A stretch of DNA of 64,000 nucleotides from Neopestalotiopsis rosae (taxonomy: Eukaryota; Ascomycota; Sordariomycetes; Amphisphaeriales; Sporocadaceae), in contig JALGAS010000001.1 of NCBI GenBank assembly GCA_023078685.1, positions 5,580,001-5,644,000 on the forward strand, in the 5' to 3' direction. Below are positions 25,344 to 35,259 of the stretch, one piece after another. The notes below the pieces were generated by a model. That model was given only the letters and a program-made list of their open reading frames with translations, was not told where the DNA came from and made no database searches. The position numbers and the translations under genes are program-made. The first letter of the stretch is position 1. Every line of letters begins with the position of its first letter.

Positions 25344-27052
25344 AGATGCGATGCAGCTGTTCAGCCCGTCTCCAGTCGCACAGAGACACCAACGCCGCTG
25401 GAAGATCCCGGAATCAGTAGTTCTGATGATCGAAAGCCGTGGTTGGATCGGGTCTACTAGGCCCTTCCGTGCCAGAGAACACAAGAGACATCGACCACGC
25501 CCCTCGTTTCCAGGCAGATGCTGGTGGAACACGAGCGACAACCTATCCGGTCGTGTCATACACGGATCTGTCGCGATCCCAGAGTAGCGCAGCCCTCGCT
25601 TGTCTCGTCAATTGTTTTCAAAGTTTCGGCGTGCATCATTTGGCATTTACACTTGCGTGCATAACCTGCTTCATCCGGCAGGACATATGGCGTTTCTAGG
25701 AGTACACGAATTGGTTTCAGGGTTTAAGGATTTTATTTGTTTGGCGCTCGAGAGCGCAGGATTTGCACATACGTCATTCTCACGGCCGTCATCACGTTAT
25801 ATAATATTGCATCATCCGCCATTGAGGAGGAGACTTGGCAAAAAGTGGGAGCAAGAGAAAACAAGACAGCAATCACGATTGCTACTTAGATTCGCAGGGC
25901 TCGGTTTGTAGATACCCAAAGTTGCGATGACCTGAGCGGATGGGGGCAAAGGAGCCCCTTTCACAGAGCTCGGATATGGATGGATACAGAAAATCCAGGC
26001 CTCCGATGACCTGTAGCAAACAGCATAGATAGGAGCCGTATAGAAACCTAGTAATATGAACATCTTGGTAAAGGCCAAAGTTCTTCGTTATTGCAATCAC
26101 CTACACAGTGTCGGTGTTTTCTTTTCCGTCCGGGTGCAGATGTCCGATCTGAGACCTGCATCCTGACTGACGGGAACTCGTATATGCGTGCTGCATGGTT
26201 CCGGTCAGATACCCGTTGCTGCAGTGACACTAAGGCACGCGCCTGACAAGCCAGGAGAGGGGAGAAGGGAGAAAAGAAAGGAGATAAGACCCTGACGTAG
26301 GAACATCGTGATCATGTTCATGCAAAGCCACAACGTTTAATGAGTCATGCATCTGAAAGTCAAAAGGGTCGAGCCGTGACGTGGCCCCTTGAGGCGGAGC
26401 ACACATGTTGTAGCAGTATACTGCGAGAATGGTCTTATAAGTGTCTCACAATATAATCCTTCATGGCATGATACGCCTCGTATGTAGGTAGTGTTATGGT
26501 GTCTCAGAAGGGCCTCGGTTCATCTTGCTGCTTGGGACTTGACTGTGTTCATGTTCAGTCTATAACGAATTTATCGTGCAAGTTTGAGAAGCCACGTTGA
26601 TGCAAGGACCTTTGGAGTTTATTCTACAAGGCAAAAGAAATGCTATTCAGCAAGAGGCGGCCCGACCCCTTTTTTTGAACATGCAGTCGCCTCGTTGTGC
26701 GCTTTTGGGTATACCGAAGGAGGCTCACAGGTTCAAGGTTGTAGCTTTATGTCGTGGCTCCGAGTACGAAATCAATATGATGGGATGAAATCATGTTGCT
26801 CATTACTTGTCGATGTGATATCTGTCTACATCAGTGCCAAGAAATGTTCTTACTGAAATGTAATGTTGTTCTCAAACTCCGATCGCCCCATGTTTTATAT
26901 GCTTGTTGATCCTTTCCCGTAACGTCACGAGAGGGGACAATTTGTCTCTTGGACAGTTTGTAGCCATGGGGGGCGTTTGATGGCACATCACTACATCTTT
27001 GCTTGGTATCAAAGTCCCTTCCAACCTTTCCAGCCTCGTTTTAAAAGAACCA
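25344..27052. other. Intergenic region, no supported gene
   Basis: About 1.7 kb between convergent genes (acyltransferase on plus, CFEM on minus). Short open frames at 26584-26856 and elsewhere lack motifs. It should contain both terminators. Confidence 0.5.
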
Positions 27053-27653
27053 CTAGAACAGCAGAGCGGCAGCAGCGGCGAGACCCACGAGGCCGCCCAC
27101 ATGAGCCGGCCGGTTATCTATGGCGGTGCTGTTCGCAACCGTGGCGCTCGCGACGGCGGCGCCGAGCGTGCTCGTGGCCGCGCTGACCTCGGTGGACGGG
27201 GGGTCGTCGTGCCAGCGCGCGCACAGGTCTCCGAGGGCTTGACCGGCGTCTGTCGGAGGATGGTGAGCATGCATTTAGTCTTCTTAGGAATCTTTTCGAA
27301 TTTCATCGGCAGAAAAAATGCCGTGAGGGAAAACCTCTTACCAAAGGTGTCTCCGATACCGTCGCAGTCATTCGCGGCGCAACTGCCTAGACTGGCTGCG
27401 AGTGGGATTTGGTGGTTGCAGATGCAGCTGGTGAATCACCATGTATGAGCGTGTTGATCTTGTAAAAGATGGAGAGATGATATTGTAGATTTTGTAGTAC
27501 TTACTTGAAGTCGGTCAGACTGCAATCTTGGTCGCGCACCTCGTCATTGAAGCACTTGAGGCTACAGCTGGGGAAGTCGTCAATGGCGTCGGTGAGGCTC
27601 TCGGCGGCCGCGAGGCTCGCGAGAGCGGTGATGACCAAGGCTTTGAAATGCAT
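27053..27653 (-). CDS. CFEM-domain, GPI-anchored secreted protein
   Basis: Small cell-surface protein of the fungal CFEM family, members of which bind haem or take part in adhesion and host interaction. It is 143 residues from exons 27653-27505, 27427-27342 and 27249-27053 (introns 77 and 92 bp). A signal peptide (about residues 1-17, cleaved after SLAAA) is followed by the CFEM domain with the expected eight Cys: CSLKC, QDC, CIC, SC, DC and LC. The Asp in LTDF just before the CIC motif is in the position where Rbt5/Csa2-type proteins hold their axial haem ligand. A Ser/Thr-rich linker leads to a hydrophobic C-terminal tail (GGLVGLAAAAALLF), typical of a GPI-anchor signal. I chose the ATG at 27653 because the signal peptide begins there; the open frame extends further upstream without a better start. 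Confidence 0.9.
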
Positions 27654-28675
27654 AATAATATCGACGCCGGTTTCCGGGTTTGTCAAATGTAAGTGTGTTT
27701 GTTTGAAAAGGTCAGCTAGAAAAATTGATATGGATCTTGTCAACTCGGATCACAAGGGAATGGGCGAGGTCCCTTTTATATCCTCAACTTTCACGACACT
27801 TCACGAAATGACGGCGCTGACACTGCCTCGAATTGGAAATCTCGGCATGCGTCAGTGTGCGTGTTGACATGCATGATCTCGAAGGAAGCCGTGACTTGAA
27901 CGTCATATCAAGTAAGTACCCGATGTTACAGACATGATTGGACCTGCGAATAAGCTTGGGCAAACACCTTCTCAATGGTTGCTTGGGATATGAAGGAATG
28001 CACGGATTTATCCTAATTGGGCACAAGAGTCCTAATTCGTGCTACGATAAGCCTTGCTAGAGGATCGGAATGTAGAGTCCTGGTTGGTGCTCTCTGCTGA
28101 CCAGCGCACTCCTCCGCAAATCACCTCCCAAAGAAGATGGCATCACACAGCTTTGAGTAGTGATCTGCAATGATGTGCCAAGCAATTTGGTACTATATGA
28201 TGCCAGAAAAGGACAATGGTAGCATGATGAAGCTAAGCATCTCCGACACTTGGGGACGGCTGCTGGGAATACAATGTACTCGAGCATGCACAGCTAGCAA
28301 AATTTGTTGGAAGTAATGATGATTGCTACTATATGTCTTGGCAGGAAGATCGTCGTGTCAAGCAAGAACCATGGAGGTGATGCAGGACTTGAAGGATCCC
28401 CGAAGTCTCGAAATGGTCAGCAAGAGCCGGGCTTGGCATTTGTCATTTTCATTCGGATTGAAGAGGATGGCACGTCTGTTGATGATATTATGTCAGAGTT
28501 TATAGCACGAGGTATGATATCTCAATGTCATATCAATTTCTATATCGCTCAAATACTAAGACGCTCGAAAACAGGGCTCCCCCCTCATTTTGATAACATA
28601 TACATCATTGAGCTAGATACTTTAGCTCTCAGGACAAACTCTGGCGCGCTGCCAAACCATGACTTTTCTAGTTCT
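27654..28675. other. Intergenic region, no supported gene
   Basis: About 1 kb between the CFEM start and the end of the DUF300 gene, both on minus. It should contain the CFEM promoter. The plus-strand frame at 28304-28900 runs antisense into the DUF300 gene and looks like a shadow. Confidence 0.5.
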
Positions 28676-30056
28676 CTAGTTGTGTCCCCCGTAAGACGCG
28701 TTCTGTCTGTAAGGGTCATATGCACCCGACTCGTGATACTGCTGACCAGTCGGCGAGACGCGCCCAGAGCCGCCATTGTACTCGTGGGACAGCGGCGGCG
28801 AAGACAGCGGAGCCGCAGCGCCATAGGAGCCCAGCGGTGCCGCCGACGAGGTTTCTCCCCACCGCATGGCCGACTTTCTGGTTTCGCTCTGCATCTTTAA
28901 CGTGAAGAGGATGGCGGCGATGAGCTCGCTGGGGTTGAGCATCTCGACCCAGGCGCGGGCGCCCAGGGGCCCGCCTTGGTAGCTGCCGGCGGCCGGCTTG
29001 GTGATGAACTCGCTGCCCTCCTCCAGCGCGACGGACGGGGGCTTGGGCTGGTACGAGGTCAGGCGGTACGGCGTCACACTGTAGGCAAAGTGGAAGAAGA
29101 CGGAGAAGATGACGAGCTCCAGGCTGACGAGGAGAAGGGGGATGCCGGCCTCCATGTCGGTGTAGCTGAGCGTGTCGGTGGGCTCCAGGGGAGATGGGTC
29201 GATGCGGGTAAGGATCATGTATATGATCTGTGTGATAACTTGTCAGTAAAATGAAGGCTTCGATATTGCTGTTAAGCAGATAGATTCTCTAGAAACTCAC
29301 CTGTTGCAGGAATTGCAATCCGATCAAGGCCTTGAAGGCGAACAACTTGCCCAAGGCACGATGAGGCTTGAGCTCCTCCTTCAGCTGGCCATAGGTCCTG
29401 AGGACCGCGATCACGGCCAAGACCATGCTGATCTTGTCGACAATCTCCAGCCACAGGGAAGCCCAGTACGCGTGGCGGCTGCCGAAGCAGTATACATTGG
29501 CGCCCTGAGTAATGTCGGTAAAGATCGAAACCAGGACCGAGACGACGGGGTACTGAAAGATGACGAGCCACGTCCGCTGATACCCGTTGGCGGCCTTGGC
29601 GGCGCCCTTGGTCGACTTTGCGCGCATGGCCCGCATGGGGGCGAGGAAGACGTCGCGGCGGTCGTCGGCCTCGGAGGAGAGGAGCCGGCAGACGAGGAGG
29701 AAGAAGTTGGCGACGGCGACTGCCTGTGCCGTGTTGAGCCAGGGTCGCAGGTAGATGTAAGCGGCGGGAGCACAAATCTCGATAAAGCTGCCAATGGCGT
29801 AGACTGGGATGAAGAGACATATCCTCAGAATGTTGGCTTGCTCTTGCGGCTTGCTCAGGTTGAGGGCGTGTCTGGCCATGAGCACCAGAAGCATGATGGT
29901 CGAGACGGCCGCGCAGGCGCCGCTGATGATCATGTTTAGCTCATGGAATTGGAAGTTGCCAACGATTGGTGCCGTGGTAGTGATTTCGAATGCTGGTTTG
30001 TCGCAGACATGTGTGCTGTTGGAGTCGTCCGACGAAGACGAGTGATGGCGAACCAT
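28676..30056 (-). CDS. DUF300 / organic solute transporter alpha-like membrane protein
   Basis: Seven-helix-type membrane protein of the Solute_trans_a family (DUF300; relatives of Ost-alpha, TMEM184 and plant LAZ1), which act in solute transport or vacuole-related processes; the exact role here is unknown. It is 435 residues from exons 30056-29301 and 29227-28676 with a 73 bp intron in frame. The family core is clear: FIPVYAIGSFIEICAP, then FQYPVVSVLVSIFTDITQG, then KISMVLAVIAVLRTYGQL and KLFAFKALIGLQFLQQ joined to the next helix. The N-terminal 30 residues are polar and Ser-rich, with one possible glycosylation site (NST). The C-terminal 130 residues are soluble and rich in Gly, Ser, Tyr and Pro. 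Confidence 0.9.
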
Positions 30057-31948
30057 GGCTGTGTTGTTGTAATGGGTACTCTGTTGGTGTATGGCGTATA
30101 TAGACGTGATGATATTATATGAGAGTTTGTTTGCTTGTTGTAAGTGGAGGTTGTTGTCTAATGAGATCTAAAGTCTTGAATATGATGAAGATAAAAGTCA
30201 TCCAGAGAGAGTGATTGATGAATGTTTATATCCTTTGACATTGCCCATGTCCTATACAAGGTATTCACTCACAGTAATGGACTTTTGCACACAAGCATAC
30301 TAGTTCCGAGTGCGAGCCGTTGACAGGCAGCCAGCAAAAGCCCAGCCAAGCCACGATACTATGCTCACACTATCCTGGCAAGTCCACGATCCATGGCGTT
30401 ATTCAGCCAATCAGGGTGTCCTGGGCTGGACGAAACCCCAATAGCTAAGCTTTCTCTTGCAGGTACGATAGCGAGCAACGAGCGGATCCACCGAACCGTC
30501 GCACGCCGTTAGGACTTTAGCACCAGCAAATACCGAAGATCATAAAGTGGACCTGGCCCAGCTTATTCATGACCTCTTTGCTTAGCAAAATTTTATGGAG
30601 GATCAATTGAAAACTTATAGGATCCTGGATCGACCCATTCTGACGGGCGCTTTGGCATGGTTGTTGTTGGCCGGATATGATACGCGTATCAATAGGGTTC
30701 TACGAACAATACTCTGTACATGTCTCCCGTGGGAAAAGAGTATGATGGTGCAATGCTCAAATACGACAGTGGGCATCAAGCGAATGGGACCCAAATCATG
30801 TATTCAACACGATAGTCAACAATGAATCGCATCAATGGTTGTCTATGCTCTAGACAGACATTCAGACTTCAACGACTCCTCCCATACAGATACCTAACCT
30901 AGTTGTTCGTTCTCGCATTTCACAGGATTCTTCCCCTTGACTAACGAGTGGGGCATGGCTTGCATGGCCGTCAGCACTTGTGCTGTGCCACAGGGACCCT
31001 TGGCGCCAGTCTGCCAGTGACATAGTAGCCCATTCCAAGGATTCGTTGTCTTTGCGGCCGACGGCACAGCAGAGAATCAATTTTCCTTCCAATGTTTTCA
31101 AAGTACGCAATCTATCTGCAGAATCTGTACAGAGTAAATGGTCTCAATATAGTAGCATGATCCCATGCAAGACTAACCCGCCCATATCTGGAATAAATTA
31201 GCGACGGAATAGGGGAAGCAGTCTTCCACTTCGACGCCACATATCATCCTCTGTAGTAAACGAATGCTTTTGTAATGAAAGAATGCTCATGGGGCTGTGC
31301 GTACAGGCTAATAGTTGCACTGCAATTGGGCTAGGTGCTGCTTGTAGGGCTGAACTGCTCGGTATCGTATAATAGCTTTTAGGTATCGGTATCGTCTCCG
31401 CACCTGACTAAACCTAAAGGTATGTCATCAGCCACCCAATCCAAAGCCTATTACACTTTGAAACGAACGAAACAAATATAAGATGCTGTGCCTCACTATA
31501 ATACGTCAGTAGACAGACCCTTTTGCGCAAAACTTCTTCGGTGCGAAACTTGATGCACTCAAGCCTTAACCGTGCATAGTGCCATAAATGGGGATCATTT
31601 CTGATTCAGGCATAAGACTCGAGAAGGTCTCTTCACCAATTTTCTGTGCCATATTCTTGTTTATGCCGTGGGTTGCCTCAACAATCAGTCTTAGTGATGC
31701 AAAAGTATCAAAATACTCTTGACATACATGTGCGGATCTCCAAATAGTATTTGCGAAAAGACTACCTAGGTAGACTCGCGTACTGCAGACATCGAGAGCG
31801 TATCAACCCAATCCAGTTCCTAGCTGCTCGCATATCACAGCATTTTTCACAGACATCTTTGGCAGCAGGGAATCATCACGACTATCCGACAATTATCTTT
31901 TGTATTCATAACTCCGTAACATAATACTGATTAACCTCTAGTGTCTAA
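30057..31948. other. Intergenic region, no supported gene
   Basis: About 1.9 kb, fairly A+T rich toward 31400-31900. A 76-codon frame at 30595-30825 has no motif and no family I recognise. The left end should hold the DUF300 promoter and the right end the terminator of the oxidase. Confidence 0.5.
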
Positions 31949-33898
31949 TTATTCGTCGAAATATGAAACAACCAACGGGTCATAACTATCATTACCATAG
32001 GCGCTGCCCCCGTACTCGAGGTATCCGTTTAGGTACGGCTGTGGTATCTCGCTCATGATCTCGGTGGCATTACCAAACACCCAGACTGTCTGCATGCCCA
32101 TGACCATGTGCGGGAGAATATGGCAGTGCATCATCCACGCGCCGACATTGTCCTCGGTCACCCGGAGTCGCCATGCTCGCCACCCCATGGTGTAGTTCTT
32201 AGGCCCCGACGTGGCATAGCGATAGAGCTGCGTCGTGTCGCGCCGGGCCGGGGTGTAGTCCGAGAACTTCTTCTCGTTTTCCACGGCATCGTACGTCCCG
32301 TTGCCCGATCCAAGGTCGAAGAAGTGGGCTCCGTGCGCGTGCATCGGGTGAGAGTCGAAACCGCCAGTCGGCCCCGAGTTACTGAGCCAGACAATATCCA
32401 GCGTCTCGCCGACACGCGCGGGGAATGCGCGGGTCGCCGGATCCCAGCCGCCGTTGGCGATGGCGGCGTCATAGTCTGGAACCGTCCCCTTGGTGTATGC
32501 TGACACTAGGTACGGTGTGAAGTGATCGACCTCGAGAGTCTCCTCCGTCCAGGTCAGGTTATTGGCACTAGGTAACAAAATGTCAGCATCATTGCATACG
32601 CGAAAAGAAGAGAATTCAACTCACTCCCATTGAAGCTTTCCTTGGACACTTCCGTTATAGAATCCGTCGACGACATGTTGGTTTAGCTGAATGTAGACTG
32701 TCCGCGTTACCTCTTCAAGGGTCGGAAAGGTCTCCAGCGGGTCAAGTGCTTCAAGAGAGTATTCCAACCACTTTGTATACTCGGACAGATTTCTTGACAA
32801 TGTAACTGGAGATTCGCTGGGCAAGCTTGCAGGAGGAGCTTGAGGATAGCCACCGTTCGTGTACTGCAAAATCGCATAGCCAGAAACATTGGCAGGACGA
32901 TCGCGGTTCTCATAACGGATCCAGTAGGAGCTCTTGCCGTCGGCATCCAGCTCTTCCTGCGTCTTTGTTGTCAGCAACGCGCTGAAGCGTTGACCGCTTC
33001 CGATTTGGATGTGATCGGTCGTGACGGGCTTTGTGTATTCGCCGTCTGCTTCAATAATGGTCAAATTGGCATGGCCTTCGATTCCCAGCATGATAAAAGA
33101 GAGAGCTGTTGCGCCGACAAATCGGAGTCGGTAGGTCTTGCCGGGCTCGACCGTCATGACGTACGGGGTGCACGATTGATCAGTCGCATTGCTGAATGAT
33201 GCATTGCCCGAGCGGTCATTCAGAATCAATGCCTGTGTTTCGCCCGACCACTTGAAAGGGTTGGCCAGTAATCCTGCTATGAGGGTTTCGTCCTCGCTCG
33301 GGAAAAAGTCGCCAAGCACGATGGGGATCTCGTCGTCATATTCATATGGTTTGGTATAATTCGCGTCATCAACGATCAATAGGCCATGGGCAGTCAACGC
33401 TTGCAAGCCAACGTGCGAATGGTAAAAGTAGGTGCCAGCATCGCCGACTTCAGGGCGAATTTCGTAGTCAAAATACTCGTTTGGGGCAATGGGCCACTGC
33501 GATACTAGAGGAGTGCCATCCGAGAATGGTGCCGTTCTTTGCGAAAGTCCGTGCCAATGCTATTTGGCGTCAGCTCTCTTCATCTCCTCGAACATAGATT
33601 TGGGCATGAAAGAAATTCGTCCTACCACTGTGAGGTTGTCATTTTCAATTTGATTATACACTCTGACCCATGTTGTATGCCCCTCCACCATATGTATTAC
33701 CGGCCCTGGTGATGTGCCATTGAAAACTACCGATTTCCGAGAATGGCAATTGACGGTGATATTTTGCGATGTCGCTACGAGAACATATTCGGGTTCCCAA
33801 GAGCCATCGTGAGTTACTCCTTGTCTATATGCAAGACCTGGCTGCAACAGTCCGAGGCAAGCAAAGGCAACGAGCAACCTGCTCATGATTGCATACAT
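31949..33898 (-). CDS. Secreted multicopper oxidase (ascomycete laccase/ascorbate oxidase-like)
   Basis: Extracellular blue copper oxidase that couples one-electron oxidation of phenols, metals or similar donors to reduction of oxygen to water. It is 608 residues from exons 33898-33626, 33559-32625 and 32567-31949 (introns 66 and 57 bp). A signal peptide ends near residue 23 (GLLQPGLA). All four copper-binding motifs are present: HWHG at 92-95, HSH at 138-140, HPMHAHG at 476-482, and HCHILPHMVMGM from about 550, which holds the Cys-His ligand of the type 1 site and an axial Met position. Many N-glycosylation sites occur. There is no C-terminal membrane anchor, so this is not a Fet3-type ferroxidase. 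Pigment or phenol oxidation is possible, but the neighbours give no clear pathway. Confidence 0.93.
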
Positions 33899-35259
33899 TT
33901 TGAATTAGTCATTAGTAAGGAAACACGATACAAAGCAGGGACAGAGGGTGCCTCAGTATGTCAGATCTGGGCTATATGTACATGACTTTTCAATCCCTGC
34001 CCGTCATCAAAGGTTATATTTAAAACCATGACGGCACTCCTATTCCTGGTGGCTTGTCATTCGAGGCCAACTAGCAACGGCCCATGACTCCAGCTGCCCA
34101 TAGCTGCCCTGTTCTCTGCGCTACACAGCTTTTGCGCGATTGCCGGATTCTGGGAGAGATCATCGCGTCTAGCGGGCTTAGGGGCTCCTAGCTGAACCGC
34201 CCTGTCAGCAGTAGAATACTAGAAGAGCACAGCGATTGAGCGGCTGTGTTAAAATCGCGTTCCCTCAGCGCGGCGTGGGCAGCCGGGATTGGTGGCACCA
34301 AACTGGTAGTGGTGGCTTACCTTGGCTTGGGGGACGGGAAGAGTGGTCCTTTTCGGTGATCTCACTTCCATGCCCCTCGGTGATCTACGACGCAGGTGCG
34401 TATTCGCATATTTGCTTGCGAGCAGCAGGATTCTTTTGGAAGCACGGAATAGCCTATGCACGACCAACACACACAACGGGAAACTTGCTAATCGTGTCAC
34501 CATGAACGATAGCGGGTTCCGAAAATACGACTAACCTTAGTACCTGCACGTTGGGTGGTTTTCGTCGTGAGCCCTACATTTGTGTCCCCCTTCCGGTTGC
34601 CCCGGCTCAACGCCAAACCTTATATACGAGCGATTTCGGCAATTAACTTTACAAAGAAGCATATGTAGGTTTTGTGCCTGCGTAAGAGCTCGACGCAATT
34701 GAAATCCATCGGTTTGTCGCGCCGCGCGGCATTGGTCACCAGATGAGGCATTGGCAGGTCACCAGATGGAGGCATTCCAATGAGAAGTGACTGAACACAG
34801 TAGAATCAATATTGAAAACCAGTCCTATCATATTTAGATACTACGTCGCAAAATAAAGTTAAGGAGAAAAAAATCGAAGACTTTTCAATCACGAAGAACT
34901 GGCTCGGCACAACGGATACCTTTATTTGCGCATAGCCTCACGAAGACGAAGCATATATTGATACCTGTGCAGCCAATTGGTTGATTTCGATTACAGTAGC
35001 CTGCATGAAGTTGCTTTCGTGCTAATTCGCGCCCAAATGGTAGGCTTCCTGAAGACGGTCATTGCAAACACTACGAAGCCAAAGCCTCAACTCCGCCGTG
35101 ATTTGTACCACTCTATGATCGGTGAAACTTCCGATGCAGCGTTATAGACATTTGGCGGTTCTGACGCGAAAATATTTGGAGAATTCAGTGCAAAGAAAAA
35201 AAGGGTTTGGAAAGGCTTCTCCGAAATTCCATTCGCTATGCTTTAGTGTACACCGAGAA
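33899..35259. other. Intergenic region with a 23 bp tandem duplication
   Basis: About 1.4 kb upstream of the oxidase. It should contain its promoter. No gene is supported. A short direct repeat occurs at 34734-34779. Confidence 0.5.
34734..34779. repeat. Tandem direct repeat, two copies of about 23 bp
   Basis: Two adjacent copies share GGTCACCAGATG and GGCATT with small differences between them. It may be a slippage duplication or an excision footprint; no element flanks it. Confidence 0.75.

Noticed and set aside
24594..25559. 321-codon minus-strand frame
   Set aside because: Antisense to exon 3 of the acyltransferase 3 gene, which has clear family motifs on the plus strand.
28304..28900. 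198-codon plus-strand frame
   Set aside because: Its 3' third is antisense to the well-supported DUF300 gene, and the remainder has no motif.
29304..29939. 211-codon plus-strand frame
   Set aside because: Complete antisense shadow of the DUF300 first exon, with the Gly/Asp/Glu-rich composition typical of such shadows.
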